Part shown: positions 34,781 through 44,000 of the stretch, in pieces | How positions within the stretch are numbered: position 1 is the first letter of the stretch | How the letters are laid out: each line of letters starts with the position of its first letter | DNA from: Parahaliea mediterranea | GTDB lineage: Bacteria; Pseudomonadota; Gammaproteobacteria; Pseudomonadales; Halieaceae | Direction: 5' to 3' | DNA: 64,000 nt | Assembly (NCBI RefSeq): GCF_017255185.1 | Contig: NZ_JAFKCZ010000001.1 | Location: 310,001-374,000, forward strand | Notes under the pieces: generated by a model | What the model was told of the DNA's origin: nothing | The model's database searches: none | The model's input: the letters and a program-made list of their open reading frames with translations, nothing else | Position numbers and translations under genes: made by a program

Positions 34781-37462
34781 ATGAGACCACACAGGCTGCA
34801 CCGCATATTCGAACCGCGCTCGGTGGCGTTGATTGGAGCCTCGCCGCGTGAAAATTCCGTCGGCTACCAGGTACTGCGCAATATCCTCGACGCTGGGTTC
34901 AGCGGCGCGGTGTATCCGGTCAACCGCAACCACGAATCCATTCTCGATCGCCAGTGCTACCCCTCGATCCGGGATGTCGGGGAGCCCGTGGACCTGGTGG
35001 TGATGGCCATTCCCGCCCAGCGTATCCCCGAGGTCATGCGCGAGTGCGTGGACAGCCGGGTGGGCGGCGTGGTGGTGATTTCCGCGGGTTTTGGTGAGGT
35101 GGGCCCCTTCGGCCAGCAACTGCAGGACGAGATCGTGGCCCTGGCCCGGGGCGCGGACATTCCCCTGGTCGGCCCCAACTGCCTGGGTGTTATCCGGCCC
35201 ACGGCGGGGCTCAACGCCACTTTCGCCCACAGCGGCGTGCGCCCGGGCCAGGTGGCGCTGGTGTCCCAGTCCGGGGCCTTTTGTACCGCGCTGATGGATG
35301 CCGCCGAGTCCGGCGGTCGCGGCTTTTCCGCCGTGGCCTCCCTGGGGGCGACGGCGGACGTGGGCTTTGGCCAGGTGCTGGACTACCTCTCGGTGGATGC
35401 GCGCACGCGCAGTATTCTGCTGTACATCGAGGGCATCTCCGATCCGCGGGCCTTTCTCAGCGGCCTGCGCGCGGCGGCGCGGCTCAAGCCGGTGATCGTG
35501 GTCAAGCCCGGGCGGCACGAGGCCGGGCGCCGGGCGGCGGTTACCCATACCGGCGGCCATTTCGGCAGTGACGAGGTGTTCAACGCCGCCCTGGAGCGCG
35601 CCGGCGCGGTGCGGGTGCTGACCGCCAACGAATTGTTCGCCGCCGCCAATATCCTGTCGTCGAAGGTACGGGTGACCGGCCGGCGGCTGGCCATCATTAC
35701 CAACGGCGGCGGCCCCGGGGTGATGGCCGCGGACCGCGCCGACGAACTCGACGTCCCCCTGGCGACCCTGAGCGCGGAGAGTATCGACGCGTTGAGCGCG
35801 GTGCTGCCGGCGCACTGGTCCCACACCCACCCGATCGACCTGTTGGGGGACGCCGATAGCGCGCGCTACGAGCAGGCGGTGCGCATCGTGCTCGCCGACC
35901 GCAATGTCGACGGGCTGTTGGTGCTGCTGACCCCCCAGGGCATGACCGAACCCACGGCCTGCGCGGAGGGGCTGGTCGAGGCGGCCCGGGGCGCCCGCAA
36001 ACCGGTGCTGGCCTGCTGGCTGGGCCAGAACCAGGTGCGCGAGGGGCGGGCGCGCCTGGAAGCCGCGGGCATTCCCCACTTCAACAGCCCCGAGGCGGGG
36101 GTCAACGGTTTCGGTTACCTGGCCGCCTATCGCCGCAACCAGGACAAGTTGATGCAGGCCCCGCCGCCCCTGTCCAGCCACCGCCCGCCGCGGGTGCAGG
36201 CGGCGCGGGCGATCCTGGGCACGGCGATGGCCGAGTCCCGCCGCGCGCTGGACGGCGTGGAGGCCCGGGAACTGCTGGCGGCCTTCCACATACCCGTGGC
36301 CACCTGCGTCAATGCCCGCGACCCGGAGCAGGCGCGGGCCGAGGCGGAGGCGATGGGCCTGCCGGTGGTGATGAAGATCAACTCGCCGGACATCTCCCAC
36401 AAGAGCGATGTCGGTGGAGTGCGCCTCAATGTGCGCGAGGCGGCCTCGGTGCCCATCGTGTACCGGGAAATTGTCGCCGCGGTGGCGGCGGGGGCGCCGG
36501 CGGCGCGCATTCGCGGCGTGACCCTGGAGCGCATGGCGGAACGCCCCCACGCGCGCGAAGTGGTGGTGGGCATCGACCGGGACCCGGTCTTCGGGCCGGT
36601 GATCCGCTTTGGCACCGGCGGCATGGCGATGGACATCTACGCCGACACCCAGGTCGCCCTGCCTCCGCTCAATGTGTTCCTGTGCGAGGACTTGATCCAC
36701 CGCACCCGGGCGAATCGCGCTCTGCGCGGCTTCCGCCACCTGCCGGGGGCAGATGTCCAGGGCCTGGTGGATATCCTGATGCGCGCCTCGGAGATGGCCT
36801 GCGAACTGCCCGAAATCGAGCAGCTGATTATCAACCCGGTGCTGGCCGACGAGCACGGGGTGCTGGCGGTGGATGCCTGGGTCGCCGTGTCGGCGCCCGC
36901 CCGAACCGGCGCGCGCTATGCCCACATGGCGATCCACCCCTATCCGCCGGGACTGGAGTACAGCCTGAATACCCGCGACGGGCGGCCCCTGTCGGTGCGG
37001 CCTATCCGGCCGGAAGACGCGGCCATCGAGCAGCGTTTCGTGGACGGACTGTCGCCCCAGAGCAAGTACTTCCGTTTCATGTACGGCATGGGCCATATCA
37101 CGCCCGCCATGCTCGCCCGCTTTACCCAGATCGACTACGACCGCGAAATGGCCCTGGTGGCGGTCGACGGCGACGGTACCGCCGAGGCCAGTCTCAAGGC
37201 GGTGGCGCGCTACGTGGCCAATCCCGGTGGCGACTCCTGTGAGTTCGCCCTGGCGGTGGCGGACGAGATGCAGCGCCAGGGTATCGGCAGCCAGTTGATG
37301 CAGCGCCTGATGGCGCTGGCGCGGGAGCACGGCTTTCGCGAGATCGAGGGCGAGGTGCTGGCGGAGAATGCGAAAATGCTGCAACTGTGCCGCCGGCTGG
37401 GTTTTTCGATTCACCGCAGCGCGCAGGACGCGGAGGTGATGGCGGTGCGGCGCGCGCTGTAG
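34781..37462 (+). CDS. Acyl-CoA synthetase (NDP-forming)-GNAT fusion, Pat/PatZ-type protein lysine acetyltransferase
   Basis: The 893-residue protein has the order CoA-binding domain (RSVALIGASPRENSVGYQVL), ligase-CoA domains, ATP-grasp domain (about 490-715; MGLPVVMKINSPDISHKSDVG in outline) and a C-terminal GNAT domain (LSVRPIRPEDAAIEQRF; AVADEMQRQGIGSQLMQRL). This is the layout of PatZ/Pka of E. coli and Pat of Salmonella, which acetylate acetyl-CoA synthetase and other proteins. The phosphohistidine of active ADP-forming acyl-CoA synthetases appears to be kept: H256 in RRAAVTHTGGHFGSDE; in classical Pat proteins this residue is reported as lost. It may thus also be an active synthetase. 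ATG 34781 is chosen over the open frame from 34727. Divergent from the deacetylase gene. Confidence 0.9.
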   Translation: MRPHRLHRIFEPRSVALIGASPRENSVGYQVLRNILDAGFSGAVYPVNRNHESILDRQCYPSIRDVGEPVDLVVMAIPAQRIPEVMRECVDSRVGGVVVISAGFGEVGPFGQQLQDEIVALARGADIPLVGPNCLGVIRPTAGLNATFAHSGVRPGQVALVSQSGAFCTALMDAAESGGRGFSAVASLGATADVGFGQVLDYLSVDARTRSILLYIEGISDPRAFLSGLRAAARLKPVIVVKPGRHEAGRRAAVTHTGGHFGSDEVFNAALERAGAVRVLTANELFAAANILSSKVRVTGRRLAIITNGGGPGVMAADRADELDVPLATLSAESIDALSAVLPAHWSHTHPIDLLGDADSARYEQAVRIVLADRNVDGLLVLLTPQGMTEPTACAEGLVEAARGARKPVLACWLGQNQVREGRARLEAAGIPHFNSPEAGVNGFGYLAAYRRNQDKLMQAPPPLSSHRPPRVQAARAILGTAMAESRRALDGVEARELLAAFHIPVATCVNARDPEQARAEAEAMGLPVVMKINSPDISHKSDVGGVRLNVREAASVPIVYREIVAAVAAGAPAARIRGVTLERMAERPHAREVVVGIDRDPVFGPVIRFGTGGMAMDIYADTQVALPPLNVFLCEDLIHRTRANRALRGFRHLPGADVQGLVDILMRASEMACELPEIEQLIINPVLADEHGVLAVDAWVAVSAPARTGARYAHMAIHPYPPGLEYSLNTRDGRPLSVRPIRPEDAAIEQRFVDGLSPQSKYFRFMYGMGHITPAMLARFTQIDYDREMALVAVDGDGTAEASLKAVARYVANPGGDSCEFALAVADEMQRQGIGSQLMQRLMALAREHGFREIEGEVLAENAKMLQLCRRLGFSIHRSAQDAEVMAVRRAL

Positions 37463-37524
37463 CGAGGCGTCTTTCCGGGGTAGTGGTAAGATCCCCGTAG
37501 TGAATCGCAACCGGAGATCTCCAC

Positions 37525-39684
37525 ATGACATCGCCCATGCAACTGCCCGCGCTGACCCTCGCGCTGTGCCTGTCCGGCGCCGCGGCGGCTGGCCTGGATT
37601 ACCCTGACACCCGTCAGGTGGACCAGAAAGACGACTTTCACGGCACCGTGGTGGCCGACCCCTACCGCTGGCTGGAGCAGGATGTGCGCGAATCCGCGGA
37701 GGTGGCGGACTGGGTGGCATCGCAGAATGCGCTGACCTTCGACTACCTCGGGCAGTTGCCGGCGCGGCAGGCAATTGCCGAGCGCCTTACCACCCTGTGG
37801 GATTTCGAGCGCTACTCCACCCCGGAGCGGCGCGGGGAATACTGGTTCTACCTGCACAACGACGGCCTGCAGGACCAGGCGGTGCTGTACCGCAGTAAAA
37901 CGCCGGGGAAGAATCCGCAGGTCGTGCTGGACCCCAACACCTGGTCCGACGACGGCACCGTGGCCCTGGGCGGCTTCGAGGTCAGCCCCGACGGGCGCTA
38001 CATCGCCTACGGTATCCAGGACGGGGGCAGCGACTGGCGCACCTGGCGGGTGAAGGACCTGGCCAGCGGCGAGCTGCTGGCGGAGGAACTGAAATGGATC
38101 AAGTTCTCCGGCATCAGCTGGGCCGCGGATGGAACGGGCTTTTACTACAGCCGCTATCCCGCGCCCGAGGAGGGGGCCGAGTTCCAGGGGCTGAACAAGA
38201 ACATGGCGGTGTATTTTCACCGCGTGGGCACGGCGCAAACCGCCGACCGGCGGGTGCATGCGCGGCCCGATCACCCAGAGTGGGGCTTCAACACCTCGGT
38301 CAGCCGCGATGGCCGCTACCTGTTTATCGCCACCTGGATCGGCACGGATGCCCGCTATCGGCTGGAGTTTATCGACCTCGAGCAGGCCCCGGGTGAAGTG
38401 GTCGTGATCGAGGATGAATTTCGCGCGGATTTCAGCTTTGTGGCGGTGGCCGACGGGCTCGCCTATTTCCGCTCCAGCCTGGATGCGCCCCGCGGCCGGG
38501 TACTGGGCTACGACCTCCGGCAAGCCGGGGAGGCCAGCTGGCGGGAAGTCATACCCGAGCGGGAGCCGGTGCTGCAGGATGTGAGCCTGGTCGGCGGCCA
38601 CCTGGTTCTGGAATACCTTGAGGACGCCCACGGCAAGGCGGAGGTGTTCACCCTTTCCGGCAAGCGGGTGCGCGAGGTCGCGCTGCCGGGGTTGGGCAAT
38701 GTGTCGGGCTTTCCCTCGGATCCGGGGGCAACCGGCACCTACTTCAGTTTTTCCTCCCTCAATCGCCCAGCCACGATTTACCACTACGATGTCGCCAGCG
38801 GCGACATGGAAGCGGCCCTCGCGCCGGAACTGGCCTTCGATCCCGAGGACTACGTGGTCGAGCAGGTTTTTTACCGCTCGAAGGACGGCACCCGGGTGCC
38901 GATGTTCATCGCCCACCGCAAGGACCTGAAACTCGACGGCGGCAATCCGACCCTGCTGTACGGCTACGGCGGTTTCAATATTTCGCTGACGCCGCGGTTC
39001 TCGGTTACCCGCCTGGCCTGGATGGATATGGGCGGCGTGTATGCCCAGGCCAACCTGCGCGGTGGCGGTGAGTACGGCGAGGCCTGGCACAAGGCCGGTA
39101 CCCGGCAAAACAAGCAGAACGTGTTTGATGATTTCATCGCCGCGGGTGAGTACCTGGTGGCGCAGAAATACACCAGTCCGCAACACCTGGGGATCTACGG
39201 TGGCAGCAACGGCGGCCTGCTGGTGGGGGCGGTGCTCAACCAGCGTCCGGACCTGTTTGGCGCCGCTATTCCGGCGGTGGGCGTGATGGACATGCTGCGC
39301 TTTCACCGCTTTACCGCGGGCCGCTTCTGGGTGGACGATTACGGCTCGGCGGAAGACCCCAAGGAATTCGAGGCTCTCTACGCCTATTCGCCCTATCACA
39401 ATATCGCCAGGGGGGGTGACTACCCGGCGGTACTGGTAACCACCGCCGATACCGACGACCGGGTGGTGCCGGGCCACAGCTTCAAGTACATCGCCCGCCT
39501 CCAGGATTACCAGGACGGCGAGGCCCCGGTGCTGATTCGTATCCAGACCCGGGCCGGCCACGGCGCTGGCAAGCCCACGGCGATGGTGATCGAGGAATAC
39601 GCCGACATGTGGGCCTTTATGGCGCGGCACCTTGGATTGAAGGTCGGCGGCCCCGGGGGAGCGGTACCGGGGGCGCGGCAATAA
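37525..39684 (+). CDS. Secreted prolyl oligopeptidase (family S9A)
   Basis: The 719-residue protein begins with a signal peptide (MTSPMQLPALTLALCLSGAA, then AAG), pointing to the periplasm. The seven-blade propeller starts with DPYRWLEQDVRESAEVADWV, the family N-terminal signature. The alpha/beta hydrolase domain at the C-terminus has the nucleophile S561 in YGGSNGGLLV, D645 in TDDRVVPGHS and H679 in RAGHGAGKP. It cleaves short peptides after proline. The gene lies 62 nt after the acetyltransferase and 30 nt before the CBS gene, on the same strand. Confidence 0.95.
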   Translation: MTSPMQLPALTLALCLSGAAAAGLDYPDTRQVDQKDDFHGTVVADPYRWLEQDVRESAEVADWVASQNALTFDYLGQLPARQAIAERLTTLWDFERYSTPERRGEYWFYLHNDGLQDQAVLYRSKTPGKNPQVVLDPNTWSDDGTVALGGFEVSPDGRYIAYGIQDGGSDWRTWRVKDLASGELLAEELKWIKFSGISWAADGTGFYYSRYPAPEEGAEFQGLNKNMAVYFHRVGTAQTADRRVHARPDHPEWGFNTSVSRDGRYLFIATWIGTDARYRLEFIDLEQAPGEVVVIEDEFRADFSFVAVADGLAYFRSSLDAPRGRVLGYDLRQAGEASWREVIPEREPVLQDVSLVGGHLVLEYLEDAHGKAEVFTLSGKRVREVALPGLGNVSGFPSDPGATGTYFSFSSLNRPATIYHYDVASGDMEAALAPELAFDPEDYVVEQVFYRSKDGTRVPMFIAHRKDLKLDGGNPTLLYGYGGFNISLTPRFSVTRLAWMDMGGVYAQANLRGGGEYGEAWHKAGTRQNKQNVFDDFIAAGEYLVAQKYTSPQHLGIYGGSNGGLLVGAVLNQRPDLFGAAIPAVGVMDMLRFHRFTAGRFWVDDYGSAEDPKEFEALYAYSPYHNIARGGDYPAVLVTTADTDDRVVPGHSFKYIARLQDYQDGEAPVLIRIQTRAGHGAGKPTAMVIEEYADMWAFMARHLGLKVGGPGGAVPGARQ

Positions 39685-39714
39685 GACGTATAAACAGGCA
39701 CGAGGAGCACGGCA

Positions 39715-40140
39715 ATGGCAAATCCCACAACCATCCAGGAATGCATGCACCGCAATCCGCTGACGATCCACCCGGAGGAAAACCTGGTGCAGGCCATCTC
39801 CATGATCGTGGAGTACAAGCTAACGGGCATCACCGTCACCGACCACGATGGCGCGGTGGTCGGCATCCTGTCGGAGCTGGATTGCATCCAGGCGGTACTC
39901 GCCGCTATCTACAATGAAGGTGACCCGGAACATGTGCTCGTGGAAGACGCCATGAAGTCCGACGTCAATACCTGTGTCTCAACGGACAGTATCGTGGAAA
40001 TTGCGCAGGACCTGGTAAAAACGAAGCAGCGTCGGCGTCCGGTGGTGGAAAACGGCAGACTCGTTGGCCAGGTCAGTTCCAACAATGTGTTGTGGGCATT
40101 GATGGAACACTCGCGGCGCAAGTACCTGGGGCGCTCCTGA
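39715..40140 (+). CDS. Stand-alone CBS domain pair protein
   Basis: The 141-residue protein has two CBS motifs: MHRNPLTIHPEENLVQAISM with KLTGITVTDHDGAVVGILSE, and VNTCVSTDSIVEIAQDLVKT with RRPVVENGRLVGQVSSNNVL. Such Bateman modules bind adenine nucleotides or similar ligands and act as energy sensors on a partner, here unknown. A GAGGAG ribosome site precedes the ATG. It is the last gene of the core stretch before the accessory region. GCGACC and GGTCGC just after the stop form a hairpin without a T-run, so termination there is uncertain. Confidence 0.88.
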   Translation: MANPTTIQECMHRNPLTIHPEENLVQAISMIVEYKLTGITVTDHDGAVVGILSELDCIQAVLAAIYNEGDPEHVLVEDAMKSDVNTCVSTDSIVEIAQDLVKTKQRRRPVVENGRLVGQVSSNNVLWALMEHSRRKYLGRS

Positions 40141-40319
40141 GGGGGCGACCAACCGTTCCCCGGGGTCGCGACGCGGCCCTGGTGGTATCCGCGGGTGGGT
40201 GGATTGCCCGGCGGTGTACGCCCGCGCCGCGAAATGCCCCGTGTTCGACTCCGGCGGGGACGGGCTCGCCGGCGGAGGCCGGTGACCTATCTCTGTAAGC
40301 TGTTGCTCCGGCACCGATA

Positions 40320-40407
40320 GCTGTCTGGATTTTGCGACAGCGTAACTGCCTGATTTGCGGGGTTTATGGACGAGGCGAGGGTTTTGCTGTCGCCATAAGC
40401 AGACAGC
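40320..40407 (+). promoter_or_regulatory. Two identical dyads GCTGTC-N10-GACAGC, candidate enhancer sites
   Basis: The 22-nt dyad GCTGTC, ten bases, GACAGC occurs at 40320-40341 and again at 40386-40407, with centres 66 nt apart. They sit 85-190 nt upstream of a sigma-54 type promoter (40492-40507), the usual place for activator sites of RpoN enhancer-binding proteins. An AT-rich stretch between (about 40455-40490) could take IHF. The half-site CTGTC equals, as far as I recall, the core described for PilR sites upstream of pilA. The same bases could also fold into a long nested hairpin, so a role as RNA structure after the CBS gene is the alternative. Confidence 0.6.
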
Positions 40408-40491
40408 TTTTGTTGATTTTCACGCAGAGCGCCTCGCGTTCGCACAGCCTTTTTTTCGTAAGTAGCTGATATAACTAAATATAAATAAGCA

Positions 40492-40507
40492 TGGCGCGGT
40501 TTATGCT
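40492..40507 (+). promoter_or_regulatory. Sigma-54 type -24/-12 promoter of the LamG/PKD gene
   Basis: TGGCGCG, four bases, ATGCT keeps the invariant GG and GC with exactly ten bases between, and matches TGGCACG-N4-TTGCT at 10 of 12 positions. It lies 539 nt upstream of the LamG/PKD start codon, leaving a long leader. Matches of this quality occur a few times by chance in 64 kb; the placement after the twin dyads is what supports it. Confidence 0.55.
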
Positions 40508-40762
40508 AAAGGTGATTCTGTTGTCCGCTCGCCCGGTGAAGAATGGCTGTGCGCAAGTCACGACCAGGCAGTTTCACCGGCTGAGGGCCAATCGGTTTAC
40601 GTTTTCTGGGCTTTTCTCAAGAAATTCCTATGAGGAATGAAAAGTTCGATATTAACTTTCGTTTACGGAATGCCTGAGCGAAGGCCTGGCCGCGATACTT
40701 CCAGTTTTCTTGCGTATGAAAATCACCGCAGAGTCTGCAGTGGACAGGTTTGTAACAGGCAG

Positions 40763-40815
40763 CACGGTCATGGGCGAAGCAACCCGGAAGTCGGGATGCA
40801 ACGCCGAAAGCCGTG
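40763..40815 (+). other. Imperfect 53-nt hairpin in the leader of the LamG/PKD gene
   Basis: Arms pair in order: CACGG/CCGTG, GGCG/CGCC, GCA/TGC and CCCG/CGGG around a GAAGT loop, with symmetric AA/AA and A/A mismatches. More small stems follow up to the gene: CGCC-TCG-GGCG, GCGTAG/CTACGC near 40930 and CTGTTC-GCGA-GAACAG near 41000. The GGC..GCAA..stem-loop..GCAA..GCC pattern is vaguely like the c-di-GMP-I riboswitch, but the conserved core is not all there, so it is called only as a structured leader. No protein gene is seen in 40141-41045. Confidence 0.45.
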
Positions 40816-41045
40816 ATAGTTCGCCTCGGGCGTTGACGTCGAAAACGTACCCGGCAGTGCCGGAATCGGTCGGCGAAGGTCCGAGTCGCCACCGGTACTC
40901 GCAAGCCCCCGCTTGTCCTGGGCGCGTAGCCTGTCTACGCTCAAGGGCAGTCTGGTTTTTTGGGCTTGTGGGTTTCGCTGGCGTCAAAGTACCCAAACAC
41001 TGTTCGCGAGAACAGCTCCTAATCCCCATCATCCAAGGCTGCAAA

Positions 41046-44000
41046 ATGTTTCAACTTTTTCTGGTGTTGTTCGGCTTCACGCTGCTGCAAGCATCAAATG
41101 CCAACGCCGCAGATTTGACGCTCGACTGGGACGAAGTCGCTGATCCCACCGTTGATCACTACCAGGTAGCCTGGGGCTACAGCAGCGGTAACTATGCCAA
41201 TTTTAGAGATGGCAATACGCCTCCGCTGACCCTGGAGTCGCTTGCTGAAAAGCAGACCTACTATATTGCCGTCAGGGCATGCACGGCGGACAAGCAGAGC
41301 TGTAGTGACTATTCGAACGAGATAATCGTCGATACGACGGGAGAAGACGCGGGCGAGTCCCTCGGCGATGCCGTGCTGACATACTCTTTTGATGAGGGCC
41401 ATGGCTCGGTGGTAAGGGACGAGAGTGGCAATGGTTACGACGGCCGACTGATCGGTAATCCCGCGTTCGAGAAGGTATCGGAAACCGGGGAAGGCTATGC
41501 GCTGCGTTTCGATGGCGTCGATGACTCTGTCGATGTGGGGTCGCTGGATCTGCGGGGGAATGAAATGACCCTGGCGGCCTGGTTCAAGGCCGATACCTTT
41601 CCTGGTGACTATCGCGATCCGAGGATTATATCGAAGGCCTCGGGCGTGGCTGACAACGATCACATCTTTATGCTGGGTACTATCCGTTCGGGTGACCGAA
41701 CCCGGCTGCGTGGCCGTGTCAGGGTAGGCGGACGAACCACCACACTGATCGCGAGCAGTGGCGATATCGGTGCGGGCAACTGGCATCATGCGGCGCTAAC
41801 CTACAATGGAGCGTCGCTTCGACTCTATCTGGACGGACAGGTTGTCGGCAGCACGGCCCTGTCTGGCACTATCGATACCGATGCATCCATGCCTGTCGCG
41901 ATCGGCAGTCAACCGCTTGGAAACACCCGCTGGTTTGACGGACTCATCGACGGCGTACATATTTTACGGCGCGGTCTCGATGCCGCCGCAATTGCCCAGC
42001 TGGCTTCCGAATTCGGCAATTCAGGAGATCCCGATGATTCGGGTGACCCCGAGCCCGAGCCCGAGCCCGACCCCGAGCCGGAACCGGAACCCGAGCCGGA
42101 ACCCGAGCCGGAACCCGAGCCGGAACCGGAACCGACTGCGCCGACGGCCGAGTTTGGCGCCAATGTAACCGCGGGCCAAGTGCCGCTGCAGGTAAGTTTC
42201 GACAACACATCTACAGATGCAGACTCGTTCCTATGGGATTTTGGCGACGGCAGCGAGAGTACGGCGGCTTCGCCCACTCACACCTATACCCGCCCCGGCG
42301 TGTATTCGGTCAGCCTGTCCGCTACCGGTAAAGGCGGTACCGCGGTGAATTTCAAGGGGAGCTACATTACCGCTCTCTCCCCGGAACTGGACGCCGCGTT
42401 CAGTGCAAGTGTGACCCGCGGGCAGGCGCCATTGAAGGTGCGGTTTACGTCCACTTCCTCGGGTGATATTGACGCCTTCCAGTGGAGCTTTGGCGACGGC
42501 GGCAGCGGCGCCGGGGCCAATCCGGAGTATGTATACGAGAAACCCGGCACCTACAGTGTATCGCTCACGGTCTCGGGCCCGGATGGATCGGATTCGGTGG
42601 AAAAGGCACAACTCATTCAGGTGACGGAAGCCGATGAAGAAAGCGCTGGACTCCAACTGGAAGCGGGGGAGATCCGGGTGAATCATCGCTGGAAGACGAT
42701 CAAGTTCCGCGAGACATACAAGAACCCGATTGTGCTGGTCGGGCCGCTGAGTCTTGAGGATGCCAGCCCGGCCGTTGTGCAGGTCAAAAATGTCACCAAT
42801 GACGGTTTCACCGTGCGAGTGCGGGAATGGGACTATCTTGGACATGTCTGGCATCGTTTCGAAAAAGCCGGTTATATCGTCGTTGAGGCTGGGCGTCACC
42901 AATTGCCGAATGGCGGCTGGATAGAGGCAGGCAGTGTGGATGTCGACTCCTCCACACCTGCCTACCCGGTCAGTTTTGAAGGTGTGTTCCCTGTGCCCCC
43001 CGTTATCTTGAGCACGATTGCAAGTAACAACGACCCCAGCGGGACAGCGGTTACCACGCGAATCAACAATGTCGATGACTACGGTTTTGAGATCGGTCTG
43101 CAAAAAGAGCAGGCTCTGCCCCAGGTTCATGCCAAGGAAACGATCAACTACCTCGCCTGGCAGCGCTCGAAAGGCGTCGTAAACGGCTATGAATACACCG
43201 CCGACCACACCGCAAAGCGGGTGACGGAGCGAGGCTACAAGATAGCGTTTTCCGACGCGCCGGAGGAACCGCCCGTCTTCTTGTCAGACATGCAAACCAT
43301 GAATGGTGGCGATACAGCCAACCTTCGCTGGCATTCCAAAAGCCAAGCCTCGGTGACAGTTCTGGTGGATGAAGAGCAGTCCCTTGATCGGGAGACCAGT
43401 CACGTCAAGGAGACGGTTGGCTTTCTCACCCTGTCTGAATCATCTGCCGAAGATTCGACGGATGACGATGACAAACCGGCGGAAAAAGCCGCTCTTCTGT
43501 TGGTCTATACTTTCGATGACGGTAGTGGCTCGAAGGTCCAGGACATGAGCTCTCAAGGCAATGATGGCCTGCTGAACGGTGGCCCGGAATATGAGTGGAG
43601 CTATACAGCACCGGCCGGGTATGCGCTTGATCTCGATGGCGTTGATGATTATGTCGACGCCGGCAGTGTCGATGTGTCGGGGGGTGGCCTGACCATGGCG
43701 GCATGGTTCAAGGCTGAAAGTTTCCCTGGAAGTTCGCGCGACCCCCGGCTGATCTCAAAGTCCTCTGGCACGGCCGACAACGAACATATTTTCATGTTGA
43801 GTACGATTGCGGTCGGCGGTGATACGCGCCTGCGCGCTAGGGTTCGTGTCGGTGGAAAAACCACGACGCTTATAGCCAGCAAGGGAAATCTCGAAACTGG
43901 CGTCTGGTACCACGCCGCGGCGACTTACGATGGCGCGACGCTGCGCCTGTATCTGGACGGAGCGGAGGTGGGACAGGTCGGCCTCTCGGGCAGCGTGGAT

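Noticed and set aside
34673-37774. 1033-codon minus-strand open frame opposite the acetyltransferase
   Set aside because: Rich in Arg, His and Gly as is typical of antisense high-GC frames; the plus-strand protein has all family domains.
40763-40815. c-di-GMP-I riboswitch call
   Set aside because: The resemblance is limited to the general GGC/GCC and GCAA layout; the conserved core is not fully matched and the element is as well explained as an imperfect hairpin. Reported only as a structured leader.
40710-41045. N-terminal extension of the LamG/PKD protein
   Set aside because: The frame is open, but a signal peptide and a ribosome site begin at 41046 and the extension would lie in the structured leader.
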